This document shows positions 33,135 to 41,963 of a DNA stretch of 64,000 nt, one piece after another (the stretch's first letter is position 1; every line of letters begins with the position of its first letter). A program made the translations under genes and the position numbers. Origin of the DNA: an uncultured Lachnospiraceae bacterium. Lineage in GTDB: Bacteria; Bacillota; Clostridia; Lachnospirales; Lachnospiraceae. The notes beneath the pieces are model-generated. The model saw only the letters and a program-made list of their open reading frames with translations. It was not told the origin of the DNA and searched no databases. The DNA lies in NCBI GenBank assembly GCA_900551115.1, contig URUY01000001.1, positions 186,001 through 250,000 of the forward strand, written 5' to 3'.

Positions 33135-34493
33135 TTATTTTTCCGAATCAGTGTCTGCGTGTTTCTTTATGGTCTGTACATCATATTTTAAGGAAAAACC
33201 GTGACTGCCGCAAAACTCCCCGCAGCCTTCCAGCACACGTATTGCTGCTTTCTTTCCGTTTTCTGTAGTAGAATCCATCAGTATTGCCACGTACTGCGTA
33301 TTTCCAAACCGGGTTGCAACATCCCCCTTTCGCAGCGCGCCTGCAATCGCATTATACAAATGTGTCATTCCGTCCTCAAGGTCTGCCATATCCTCTTCCT
33401 TTTTTTCTAAAGTAAAGAGTACCAGCTGAACTGCTCTGTCAGAACGCTCCACACACCTTTCCACAAATTGATAAATCCGTTTAAAGCCTTCATATTCTAT
33501 ATGGAAAGCACCCTGTCTTTTGCCGTTTTCTTCAAACATTTCCCGAATCTGCTGCAAATCCACATTCGCCTTGCCATCTCCGGCCCCATCCTCCACAAAG
33601 GAATACTGTTCTGCATCCTGATAGCGGTGAAATCCTTTTTTTCCGTTCTGCTTCACATAATATAAAGCCTTATCTGCCTTATTGTACAGGGTCAAAAAAT
33701 CCGTGCCGTCCTGGGGCGTCATAGCAATGCCCACAGAAACCGAAACCTTCTCTCCATGCCCCTTTACAATACTGACCTGCTCTTCTATTTCGTAAAGCAG
33801 TTCTTCCGCTCTTTTCTCAAAGTAAGCAAATTCTGTCTCACCCTGCATGAAAATAGCAAACTCATCTCCGCCCAGCCTGCTTACGATATCGGACGGCCTG
33901 GCATAACCCTTTAGCACCTCTGCAAATTTAACCAGTACGTCATCTCCCATAATGTGACCGTAGCTGTCGTTTATTTTCTTGAAATTGTCCATATCAAACA
34001 TCAAAAGAGCGCCTGATGTCTGTTCCCCGCACAGCATATCAATATGCTGCTCTAAGTATCTGCGGTTCCAAAGACCGGTCAGACTGTCCTTACACGCACT
34101 GACCCTTAAGGACTTCTTCATCTCTTCCGTTTGTAATATCTTTTCCAACCTGCTAAGCATCACTTCCGGTTCATAAGGCTTTCTGATGTAATCCATTGCC
34201 CCTAACTCAAACCCTCTGATTTCACTTTCCGAATCCGAATCAGCCGTCAGAAAAACCACCGGTATATCGGCATATACCGGGTTGGTTTTAATACTATTCA
34301 TGATTTGATAACCGTTCATATCCGGCATATTGATATCAAGCAGTATGAGGTCCGGTCTTTCTTGCTTCAAAAACTGTAATGCCTGTTTCCCGGATTTCAC
34401 CATGGACAGTTTATAGGTATCCCTCAGAACCTCTCCTGCACACTTCAGATTTGTCGTTACATCATCCACAATCAGAATATGCTTTTGTTCCAT
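33135..34493 (-). CDS. Response regulator with GGDEF and degenerate second GGDEF domain
   Basis: 452 residues from the ATG at 34493 (GGGAGAGAGGG upstream). Domains: REC (about 4-120, phospho-acceptor Asp53 in LLDINMPD, switch Thr and Lys in FLTAD and RKPYEP); GGDEF (about 135-295) with an intact active site (GGDEF at 208-212) and an RPSD inhibitory site 5 residues before it; then about 130 residues ending in RFGNTQYVAIL, which reads as a degenerate GGDEF repeat. It is a likely diguanylate cyclase controlled by phosphorylation and product inhibition. No partner kinase is adjacent. It overlaps no gene but follows thrC by 17 bases. Confidence 0.9.
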   Translation of the reverse strand: MEQKHILIVDDVTTNLKCAGEVLRDTYKLSMVKSGKQALQFLKQERPDLILLDINMPDMNGYQIMNSIKTNPVYADIPVVFLTADSDSESEIRGFELGAMDYIRKPYEPEVMLSRLEKILQTEEMKKSLRVSACKDSLTGLWNRRYLEQHIDMLCGEQTSGALLMFDMDNFKKINDSYGHIMGDDVLVKFAEVLKGYARPSDIVSRLGGDEFAIFMQGETEFAYFEKRAEELLYEIEEQVSIVKGHGEKVSVSVGIAMTPQDGTDFLTLYNKADKALYYVKQNGKKGFHRYQDAEQYSFVEDGAGDGKANVDLQQIREMFEENGKRQGAFHIEYEGFKRIYQFVERCVERSDRAVQLVLFTLEKKEEDMADLEDGMTHLYNAIAGALRKGDVATRFGNTQYVAILMDSTTENGKKAAIRVLEGCGEFCGSHGFSLKYDVQTIKKHADTDSEK

Positions 34494-34510
34494 AAGAGCC
34501 CTCTCTCCCA

Positions 34511-36001
34511 CTACATAGTAAGAAATGTTTTTACCACGGCTTTCATTTCTTCTTTGTCGCAGACATGGTCATGTACAACCGGTGCTGTACGAATTTCTTC
34601 AATGGCTGCCGGTACGGCAACGTTTGCAAGCCTTGCCAGCTCGTCTACCAATGCAAAATCATCCATTGCATCATACTTATTATCGATTGCATTCATAACG
34701 CTTCTTGTAAACTTGAAAGGACTTGCTGTTGACGCAATTACGGTCTTTGTCTCATCCTTTGTATCCTCTTTGTATTTTCCGTATACGGCTGCTGCAACTG
34801 CAGTATGGGTATCAATCACATAACCGCAGTGTTCATACAGCTCCTTTATAGCCGCTGCCGCCTCTGACTCGCTTGCATAATTGCCGTAAAAGTCAGAAAG
34901 CTGTGCTTTCATGTCAGCGGTAATCTCATATTTGCCCGCTCCGCTTAATGCAGCCATAAGAGCTGCGTTCTTTTCTGCATCATTGCCGGCAATACGGTAA
35001 ATAAGACGCTCTAAATTACTGGAAATCAAAATATCCATGGACGGAGATGTGGTCAGTACAAACTCTCTGTTCCTGTCATAGGTTCCCGTTTGAAAGAAAT
35101 CATATAAAACCTTGTTGTCATTGGAAGCACAAATCAGTTTTGCAATGGGAAGTCCCATATTTTTTGCATAGAAAGCAGCTAAAATATTGCCGAAATTACC
35201 GGTGGGGACTACTACGTTTATTTTTTCGCCCTCTGCAACCTTGCCTTCTGCAAGCAGACGCGTATAAGCATATACATAATATACAATCTGCGGTACCAGA
35301 CGTCCTATATTGATGGAGTTGGCGGAAGAAAACTGAAATCCTGCCGCAGCCATTTCCTTTTCCAGTTCTTTATCATTAAACAGCATCTTGACGCCTGTCT
35401 GGGCATCATCAAAATTGCCGGTAATCCCTACTACATATGTATTGTCGCCCTTCTGCGTTACCATCTGCTTTTCCTGAATGGGACTGACGCCGTTCTTGGG
35501 ATAAAATACGATGATTTTGGTTCCCTTTACACCTGCAAAGCCAGCCAGTGCAGCCTTTCCGGTATCACCGCTTGTAGCAGTCAGTATCACGATTTCATTT
35601 TTAACATTGTTTTTCCTTGCGGACGTTGTCAGCAAATGAGGCAGAATGGACAACGCCATATCCTTAAAGGCGATTGTCGCACCATGGAACAGCTCCAGAT
35701 AATAAGCCCCCTTTGCTTCTGCCAGAGGTGCTATCACTTCCGTATCAAATTTTTCATCATAGGCATTACGGATACAGGTCTTTAACTCCTCCTCCGTAAA
35801 ATCCGTAAGGAACAGCTTCATCACCTCATACGCTACTTCCCTGTAATCCATCCCTGCAAGCTGGGACAGGCTTTTATCCAAAACCGGAATATGATCCGGC
35901 ACAAACAGACCGCCATCCTCAGAAAGCCCCTTTAAGATTGCTTCTGATGCTCTTACCGGCTCCTTATTGCTTCTTGTACTTTTATATAATACTTCTTCCA
36001 T
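34511..36001 (-). CDS. thrC: Threonine synthase
   Basis: PLP enzyme that converts phosphohomoserine to threonine. 496 residues, the long type. An N-terminal Thr_synth_N domain (KSTRSNKEPVRASEAILKGL) precedes the PLP core, with the Schiff-base Lys in GATIAFKDMALS, then TATSGDTGKAALAGFAG and VVPTGNFGN (phosphate loop). The promoter is well formed and overlaps the end of the upstream SleB-like gene. thrC and the GGDEF gene are only 17 bases apart, so they may share a transcript. Confidence 0.96.
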   Translation of the reverse strand: MEEVLYKSTRSNKEPVRASEAILKGLSEDGGLFVPDHIPVLDKSLSQLAGMDYREVAYEVMKLFLTDFTEEELKTCIRNAYDEKFDTEVIAPLAEAKGAYYLELFHGATIAFKDMALSILPHLLTTSARKNNVKNEIVILTATSGDTGKAALAGFAGVKGTKIIVFYPKNGVSPIQEKQMVTQKGDNTYVVGITGNFDDAQTGVKMLFNDKELEKEMAAAGFQFSSANSINIGRLVPQIVYYVYAYTRLLAEGKVAEGEKINVVVPTGNFGNILAAFYAKNMGLPIAKLICASNDNKVLYDFFQTGTYDRNREFVLTTSPSMDILISSNLERLIYRIAGNDAEKNAALMAALSGAGKYEITADMKAQLSDFYGNYASESEAAAAIKELYEHCGYVIDTHTAVAAAVYGKYKEDTKDETKTVIASTASPFKFTRSVMNAIDNKYDAMDDFALVDELARLANVAVPAAIEEIRTAPVVHDHVCDKEEMKAVVKTFLTM

Positions 36002-36031
36002 CGTGACTCCTATCCGTGCCCCATTTACTGC

Positions 36032-36122
36032 ACCTTAATTTCTTTATGCGCTTTTATCCGTCCTGTCGGACGTTTTCTGCCCAAATTAAGGTCATTATAT
36101 CATACCCCTCTTCATATCTCAA
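36032..36122 (-). promoter_or_regulatory. thrC promoter and flanking inverted repeat
   Basis: On the minus strand, TTGAGA (36117-36122), 17 bases, TATAAT (36094-36099) with an upstream TG (extended -10). The -35 box overlaps the stop codon of the SleB-like gene. ACCTTAATTT (36032-36041) and AAATTAAGGT (36083-36092) are perfect 10-bp arms placed at the start site and about 50 bases downstream. An inner CGTCC/GGACG hairpin lies between them. The arms could bind a looping regulator; this is inference. Confidence 0.6.
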
Positions 36123-36739
36123 TAGAAGAATTCATGTCCGCCATGGGAAAAAAGGAAGGTAAGATGTTCGTCAAACCATTTCATTTTAGAGGAATCCGCA
36201 TATTTCCTTGCCGCAAAATAAAGCGCCCCTTCACTGATATCCTCTCCCGAAAGAACCCGCTCTACCGCCTCCACCGTTTCCTCACTGATGGTGACTCTGT
36301 CATACCGTCCGCTGTACACAGGAGAAAACTGTGACGTACCGTTTTCCCGCTGAAAAACCACCTCTTTAACCGTATCGGGAAACGCATCATTATTAACCCG
36401 GTTTAGCACAACGCCCGCCACCAGCATCTTGCCTTCTATGTCTTCGCCTCCGGCTTCCGCTTCCACAATCCGCAAAAGCACCCCGTAATCCTCATCAGAC
36501 AGCTCATACTTCCACTGCTTTTCAACCACTTCATAATCAATCACTCTCTGTCCCGATGAAACAGCCAAAGCAAGGCCGCCTCTATGGGTCTGCTTCTTTG
36601 GCTTCAGCGCTTCCGCCAGTTCCAGCTTAAAAGCAGGTGTTGCCATAATGTGATTCACCTTAAGGCCTGTAATATTAAAAACCGCGCAGACGGCAATTAA
36701 GTTGATAAGCACCAGCACCGTCATATATTTTTTATACAT
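36119..36739 (-). CDS. SleB-like cell wall hydrolase
   Basis: 206 residues. An N-terminal membrane anchor or signal (about 5-27) is followed by a linker and a C-terminal Hydrolase_2 (SleB/CwlJ) domain from about residue 85: LLRIVEAEAGGEDIEGKMLV (catalytic Glu region), VVLNRVNNDAFPDTVKEVVF, QFSPVYSG, and ALYFAARKYA. Family members cut cortex or vegetative peptidoglycan. No germination partner (YpeB) is beside it, so a vegetative or spore role cannot be chosen. It is divergent from the AP2/HNH gene. Confidence 0.9.
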   Translation of the reverse strand: MYKKYMTVLVLINLIAVCAVFNITGLKVNHIMATPAFKLELAEALKPKKQTHRGGLALAVSSGQRVIDYEVVEKQWKYELSDEDYGVLLRIVEAEAGGEDIEGKMLVAGVVLNRVNNDAFPDTVKEVVFQRENGTSQFSPVYSGRYDRVTISEETVEAVERVLSGEDISEGALYFAARKYADSSKMKWFDEHLTFLFSHGGHEFFY

Positions 36740-36806
36740 TCCATTTCCTCCAAAAATAATATATACAGTATATTTTATACAGCAAGTCCCAAAAATATTT
36801 CTTAAA

Positions 36807-36835
36807 TTGTACTTTTGTATGAAATCTGTTATACT
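36807..36835 (+). promoter_or_regulatory. Promoter of the AP2/HNH-type gene
   Basis: TTGTAC (36807-36812), 17 bases, TATACT (36830-36835). The start is predicted near 36842, so the in-frame ATG at 36815 cannot be the translation start. Confidence 0.75.
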
Positions 36836-36868
36836 TCTTATAACAATTCTTCACAGGAGTGTAATATA

Positions 36869-37669
36869 ATGGAGAAAATGAACGGGGTAACTATTTCTAC
36901 CAAAAAGGACGGCAGCATATATTACCGCTCGTCCGTTACCTACAAAAGAAAGCATATCAGCCTGGGCAGCTTTGATACACCTGACAAAGCACATCAGGCT
37001 TATTTGGAGGCTGTCTTTCTTCTGCGTGAAACAAAAAAACTTACCCTTAGAGATTATTCCTGTACAAATTTTCTTTCCTTTGAAAAATGGGTGGTTCTGT
37101 TAAACTTCCGGGATAACGGCGTTTATTTTCCTACCCCCATCTATGTACGCCCCCATTTTTTCTATTATTATTATTCACAGGACCTCGCCTTAAAATTTGA
37201 TGTGGATGATTTATTTTATTATGCCTCCCACAAAATTATGAAACGGGGCGGCCACTATTTTGTGGCTGACTTTGGCATGCAAGTAAATATTTTGAACCGT
37301 TACGGCATCAAAAACTACGGTGTGGCAGGCAGGGATTATACCTTTTTAAACGGAGACTGCACAGATTTCCGCCGTGAAAATCTGGAAATCCACAACAAAT
37401 ACCACGGTGTTATTATCGTTTCCGGCAAAACAAAAACCCTTTACCGCGCTCTCATACACGTAAAGGGCAACTATCTGATAGGTACCTATCAAACCATGGA
37501 AGAGGCAGCCATTGCCTACAACAAGGCCATTGACATCGTAAGGAGTCATGGCTGTAAAAAAAACTATACGCCCAATTATCTGGAAAACATACCGGCAGGC
37601 GTATATGCTGATATCTACACACGCCTGCCGGTTTCCGACAAGATAAAATCACTTTATTTTTCCGAATAA
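36869..37669 (+). CDS. AP2-like / HNH-like DNA-binding protein
   Basis: 267 residues from the ATG at 36869 (AGGAG 10 bases upstream). Both ends carry an AP2/ERF-like beta module: GVTISTKKDGSIYYRSSV ... ISLGSFDTPDKAHQAYLEA (about 6-48) and ALIHVKGNYLIGTYQTMEEA ... AYNKAID (about 195-230). Between them, NGDCTDFRRENLEI resembles the zinc-free end of an HNH_3 homing endonuclease, but the expected His residues are missing. It is probably a former HNH endonuclease kept as a DNA-binding protein. It stands alone, with its own promoter, and its 3' end overlaps the convergent lysozyme gene. Confidence 0.65.
   Translation: MEKMNGVTISTKKDGSIYYRSSVTYKRKHISLGSFDTPDKAHQAYLEAVFLLRETKKLTLRDYSCTNFLSFEKWVVLLNFRDNGVYFPTPIYVRPHFFYYYYSQDLALKFDVDDLFYYASHKIMKRGGHYFVADFGMQVNILNRYGIKNYGVAGRDYTFLNGDCTDFRRENLEIHNKYHGVIIVSGKTKTLYRALIHVKGNYLIGTYQTMEEAAIAYNKAIDIVRSHGCKKNYTPNYLENIPAGVYADIYTRLPVSDKIKSLYFSE
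37591..37632 (-). terminator. Lysozyme-operon terminator inside the AP2/HNH-type gene
   Basis: ACCGGCAGGCGT (37591-37602) and ACGCCTGCCGGT (37621-37632) are perfect 12-bp arms around an 18-base loop, inside the coding 3' end of the plus-strand gene. On the minus strand it starts 21 bases after the GH25 stop and is followed by ATGTTTTCC. This is a plausible terminator with a modest T-tract. Confidence 0.55.
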
Positions 37670-38766
37670 TCAATAAAGCTTATATTTAAATTGGCATATC
37701 CTGCAATCCCGTCTATTACAGCAGTATTGGAATACTGCCACATGGAAAATTTGTAGGGATAATCCGGCAGGTCCCCCGGCTGGGACAGCCAGATATCATA
37801 GGCTGTCAGCTTGGAAAGATCAATCTTTTTAAGCAGCCATTCCTTATTGCCATACAGTATGGGCTTATATCCCGCCTCCTTTATTGTCTCTAAAAATTTC
37901 TTTGATATGTCGGTTTTTTCCGCTCTGGTCAGATTTTCTATCCGGGAAGTATCCCCCGCAATCAGCTCCATATCTATGGCAATCGGATAGGTAATTTCAT
38001 ATTCGCCTATGTTCTCCAACACCAGATTGGCTTCCTCCACTGCTTCTTCCTCCGTCACAGCCTGTGAGAAAAAATAGAGTCCGATTTCCAGTCCGGCGTC
38101 TGACGCCCTCTTGATATTGTCCGAAAAATACTCATCCAGCATAAGCTGTCCCGTACCGTAGCCTCTGGCGCCTACCCGCAGCATAACAAAATCAATACCG
38201 GCTTTTTTGAGCTTGACAAAATCCACATAATCCTGATACTTGGAAATATCCGTTCCTACATAAGACACCTGTCTGCCGTCTTCATAATACTTCATCAGAT
38301 TGGACTGGCATACTAATTTCGTATAATCATATTCATGCTTGGGCAGATAAGGACTTATCAGCACCCACTCTTCCTTGCCGTCAGCCCCTACTACCAGCGT
38401 ATGCTTTCCGTCCGTAGCCGGGTCAGATGCAACTGCTTCTTCCTTTTCCCCGCTCTCTTCCGGCAACGGGGCAGGCGTTTCTTCCGGGTACATGTCCCAA
38501 AAGTCAAAATCATCCGGCGTCAGCGTACCCGGCTCTATTGTTCCGGTCTGCGAAGCATCCGCACCTGGGTTTGTCCCCGTTTCAGAATTGTCCGTTCCGC
38601 TTAATGCAGCCTGACTGCCGTTATTCCCACCCGGTTTATTATTTTTATTGTTCATAATGAGGACGAACACCAATATTGCTGCAATAAACAGGGTCACGCC
38701 GATTATCATCCGCACCACGCCCATTCCCATCTTAGGCTGTTCATCAAATTCTTCCGGTAGCTTCAT
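37654..38766 (-). CDS. GH25 lysozyme, membrane-anchored
   Basis: 370 residues from the ATG at 38766; a TTG at 38808 is an alternative. A cytoplasmic N-terminus, one membrane helix (about 18-40), and a Ser/Thr/Gly/Glu-rich spacer (about 45-140) precede a GH25 domain (about 165-370): VGTDISKYQDYVDF, GIDFVMLRVGARGYGTG, the acid pair in AIDMELIAGDTSR (DxE), and WLSQPGDLPDYPYKFSMWQYS. It hydrolyses peptidoglycan outside the membrane. It is the last gene of the BlaI-M56-PBP operon, 84 bases after the PBP gene. Its 3' end overlaps the convergent AP2/HNH-type gene by 16 bases. Confidence 0.92.
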   Translation of the reverse strand: MKLPEEFDEQPKMGMGVVRMIIGVTLFIAAILVFVLIMNNKNNKPGGNNGSQAALSGTDNSETGTNPGADASQTGTIEPGTLTPDDFDFWDMYPEETPAPLPEESGEKEEAVASDPATDGKHTLVVGADGKEEWVLISPYLPKHEYDYTKLVCQSNLMKYYEDGRQVSYVGTDISKYQDYVDFVKLKKAGIDFVMLRVGARGYGTGQLMLDEYFSDNIKRASDAGLEIGLYFFSQAVTEEEAVEEANLVLENIGEYEITYPIAIDMELIAGDTSRIENLTRAEKTDISKKFLETIKEAGYKPILYGNKEWLLKKIDLSKLTAYDIWLSQPGDLPDYPYKFSMWQYSNTAVIDGIAGYANLNISFIDYSEK

Positions 38767-38850
38767 AAAGTAATTTACCTTGCTTTTTCCTTTCCTGTAT
38801 ATCTGCAATTACCCTAAAAGTATAGCATTTCACCCCGTAAATTACAACCG

Positions 38851-40962
38851 TCACTCCTTATACAAATAATAATATTTAAGACATTCTGCTACCTTTCCCG
38901 CCACATAGGCACTGCCGCCCCGCTCCTTTACATCCTCGATTACCATCACAATAATAATGGGATTTGCATCCTCTTCTCCGTTCATTCCCACAAACCAGCC
39001 GATTTCCGTACCGGTGGTATCATCCTTACTCTGCTTTAACTCTGCCGTACCGGTTTTGCCGGCAATCAGCTTATCAGAAAGCGCCGCTGCCCTGCCTGTA
39101 CCCTCCGGCGTATTCACCACATCCACAAGGCAGGAGCGGATAAAGTCTGCCGTTTCCCTGCTCATGGCATTTTCCTTCCACCAGACAGGCTCTTCTCCGT
39201 ATGAAAGTGTAGGGGCAATCATGCTGCCCTCATTATAAAATGCCGAATAGATACAGGCTAAATGCAGGGGATTTACCATCAGCTGTCCGTGTCCGTAGCC
39301 GGAATCCGCCAGCACCATACTGTTTTCCAAGGCTTCCTCTCCGCCATAGGAGGAAGCTGTCATGGCAAGCAGAAAATCAGGCGTTTCCTGAAAGCCAAGG
39401 CCTAAAAGACCTTCCTCAAAGCTGTCTGCCCCCAGCGTAACTGCCGTCTTTGCAAAAAAGACATTATCCGAATATACCAGTGCATTCCTTAAATTTTTAG
39501 GAGAATAATCACTATGAAGCGTAGTCACCATGTAATCGCCCCAGGATGCATCAAGCTGCCATGCATTGCCGTTATAGGAAATGGTATCCTCCTTCTCAAG
39601 AATCCCTGCTTCCAGTGCAAGAGCCCCTACAATGGGTTTCATTACAGAGCCGGGACAATAGGTGCTTTTTGCCCGATTGTAAAAGGGCTGCCTTTCATCC
39701 GCATTGACTGCCTCCCAGTCCGCTGCCGTATACCCCAGCACAAAATCATTGGGGTCATAAGCCGGTGTGCTGACATAGGCTAACACCTCCCCTGTCACGG
39801 GATTGATGGCTGCCGCCGCACCTTTGTCTCCACCCATAACCTCATATATCTTCTGCTGAAGCGGTGCATTTATGGTAAGGCGCACATCCTGCCCGTTTTG
39901 CGCTTCACAGGAAAGTACCTCTTCTACTTCTTCCCCCTCTTCATTCACCAGTACAATCCGGTAACCGTCCTGACTTCTAAGTGTACTTTCCATAGCTGCT
40001 TCTACGCCTGTTTTTCCTAAAACACTTAGGGAATTGTAGTGCAGTCCCCTTCTTGCCTCCAGCTCTTCTGCCGTAATGCTCTGCACATAACCGCTTAAAT
40101 GCCCTGCCGCCTCCCCATAAGGATAAACGCGGTCTTCTACCGTGGAAAGCATGATTCCGGGCACCTTTAACAGCTGTTCCTTTAAGTCCGTATCCTCTTT
40201 TGAAAAACTACGGATTGGCACAAACAAATCGTCCTTTACCCAGGAAGCACTAAGCGCCGCTTCTACCTTCTCTTCGCTGACGCCCATTGCAGCAGCCACC
40301 TCTTTTATGGCTTCCTCTCTTGGCTCCTGTAATTTACCGGGAACTACGCCCGCCGACCAGACCGCTCCTTCTCCTGCAATGAGATTTTGCTGTGCATCGT
40401 AAATCTGTCCTCTTTCTGCCTGAATTGTCCGTACCCGCACCCGTAAACCCTCCTCAAGGCCGGGAAAAATTTCTGACAGCTTCCATATCATTTTCCATGT
40501 GTTTGCCTCTTCGTCATAGGTAAGAAGGGTGGAGGAAGGAAAGGTAAGTTTTCCTGCCAGTGTATCCATGGAAATATGGTAGTCAAGCGCAGCCGGACGA
40601 CTGATATCCCATTCCCCCGCATCTTCCGGAAGCACCGTATCTATGGTAAGCGAAATATTCGCCGCCTCAATGCCGTCATAAATATTCTGATACCGGGTAA
40701 GCAGCTCCTCTTCTGTCACCGCCGCCTTTGACTCTGCATTTAAAAGGGGATAGATACCCGCATAATCCCCTCTGTTTAAGCAGTCAGCATAAGCATACAG
40801 CGTCTCTTCGGGACGCGTTCTTTCCGGTTCTGTCATTTTTCTTATCATCATGGCACCTGCCGCTGTGATACCCCCTGCCACAAGAAATGCTGCCAGTAAC
40901 ATTACGGCGGTTCTTATCCTCTTTATCCTTTTTTCTTTCCGTGCCCTTCTTTTCTCGTACAT
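38851..40962 (-). CDS. MecA-like class B penicillin-binding protein
   Basis: 703 residues. One N-terminal membrane helix (about 18-40), a MecA_N/NTF2-like domain (about 50-165), a PBP dimerisation domain (about 175-330), and a transpeptidase domain (about 375-700). The catalytic motifs are intact: SVMK (Ser439), SDN (498-500), and KTG (636-638). It cross-links peptidoglycan. The architecture matches PBP2a and PBP3-type proteins. Its operon partners are a BlaI/MecI-type repressor and an M56 peptidase, as in staphylococcal mec, but this alone does not show low beta-lactam affinity. Confidence 0.92.
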   Translation of the reverse strand: MYEKRRARKEKRIKRIRTAVMLLAAFLVAGGITAAGAMMIRKMTEPERTRPEETLYAYADCLNRGDYAGIYPLLNAESKAAVTEEELLTRYQNIYDGIEAANISLTIDTVLPEDAGEWDISRPAALDYHISMDTLAGKLTFPSSTLLTYDEEANTWKMIWKLSEIFPGLEEGLRVRVRTIQAERGQIYDAQQNLIAGEGAVWSAGVVPGKLQEPREEAIKEVAAAMGVSEEKVEAALSASWVKDDLFVPIRSFSKEDTDLKEQLLKVPGIMLSTVEDRVYPYGEAAGHLSGYVQSITAEELEARRGLHYNSLSVLGKTGVEAAMESTLRSQDGYRIVLVNEEGEEVEEVLSCEAQNGQDVRLTINAPLQQKIYEVMGGDKGAAAAINPVTGEVLAYVSTPAYDPNDFVLGYTAADWEAVNADERQPFYNRAKSTYCPGSVMKPIVGALALEAGILEKEDTISYNGNAWQLDASWGDYMVTTLHSDYSPKNLRNALVYSDNVFFAKTAVTLGADSFEEGLLGLGFQETPDFLLAMTASSYGGEEALENSMVLADSGYGHGQLMVNPLHLACIYSAFYNEGSMIAPTLSYGEEPVWWKENAMSRETADFIRSCLVDVVNTPEGTGRAAALSDKLIAGKTGTAELKQSKDDTTGTEIGWFVGMNGEEDANPIIIVMVIEDVKERGGSAYVAGKVAECLKYYYLYKE

Positions 40963-41034
40963 ATTTACTCCCTCTTTTCTTTAATCCTCATAAAAACCAT
41001 AAAAGGCATTCCTTTATAAAAAATATATACTCTG

Positions 41035-41958
41035 TCAGACACCGCATTTAATAAAAATACCAAGCATTGCAAAGAGCGCCAAAAAGGCAGCAAAAAGGCA
41101 TATACCACGCTTCTTGTTTTCCATATGGAAAAGATGCTCCATCCGCTGTTTCATAATGGACGCGCTCCCGTAAAAGCATGTAGAAAATGCACTGTCCGTC
41201 CCCTGCTGTCCGGCTGCTGCATCCAAAATGGTTTTCCCGTAGCGTCCTCTCTCTTCCCTGCTCATATCCTCTGTCACACAGCCATCGCAGAAAAGCTCTA
41301 CATCCCGATAGCTTGCCTTCACCATTTTATGTATAAAAGGATTAAACCAGTGTACTGCTTCCACTGTCATCATCACCATTTTATAAACAATATCAAAATT
41401 GTCTATATGCATACCCTCGTGACAGAATATCATTCTCAGCTCTTCCTCGCTGTATTCCGCTTCCGGCAAAAGAAGCATGGGTTCTAATGCAGAAACTACC
41501 ATCGGCGTAGAAATAAGGGCACAATGGTACAGCACTACTTCTTTTTTTACGCCGATGTCCGCCATCACCTCCCGTAAAATCCGAAGTTCCCTTTCGTCAT
41601 AGCTTTCCCTGCTGTTTTCTACGATTTCCTTATAAAACTTTTTATAGCACAAATACCTGTGCCGCAGGCAGATAAGTAACCCCATTACCCATACGGCACT
41701 TAAAAATACCGCTGCAGAAAGCGCTGCTGCATGGGACATCTGCCATTTTGTAAGGTTTGAAAACAGATGTATGGCATGGGTATCCCATGAAAAATTGTAA
41801 GGAATAAGCAGCCTTACCCCTGCTGCAATCCAAAATGCCTTACGCCAGCCGCACCGAAAGCTTTTATCCAGCCTGGGACCAAGGACAGCAAGTAAAAGCA
41901 CTATCAGAGAAGCCGCAATATTCATTTCCAGCACATCAAAAAAAATGCGGGTCAGCAT
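41035..41958 (-). CDS. M56 (BlaR1/MecR1-like) membrane peptidase without sensor domain
   Basis: 307 residues with four membrane helices (about 12-28, 40-55, 78-98, 288-305) and a cytoplasmic zinc-protease loop with HEGMH (180-184). BlaR1 and MecR1 carry a penicillin-binding sensor of about 250 residues after the last helix; this protein ends just after that helix. It may cleave the BlaI-type repressor encoded 5 bases upstream, with the signal coming from another protein. The PBP gene follows 72 bases downstream. Confidence 0.9.
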   Translation of the reverse strand: MLTRIFFDVLEMNIAASLIVLLLAVLGPRLDKSFRCGWRKAFWIAAGVRLLIPYNFSWDTHAIHLFSNLTKWQMSHAAALSAAVFLSAVWVMGLLICLRHRYLCYKKFYKEIVENSRESYDERELRILREVMADIGVKKEVVLYHCALISTPMVVSALEPMLLLPEAEYSEEELRMIFCHEGMHIDNFDIVYKMVMMTVEAVHWFNPFIHKMVKASYRDVELFCDGCVTEDMSREERGRYGKTILDAAAGQQGTDSAFSTCFYGSASIMKQRMEHLFHMENKKRGICLFAAFLALFAMLGIFIKCGV

Positions 41959-41963
41959 AGCCG

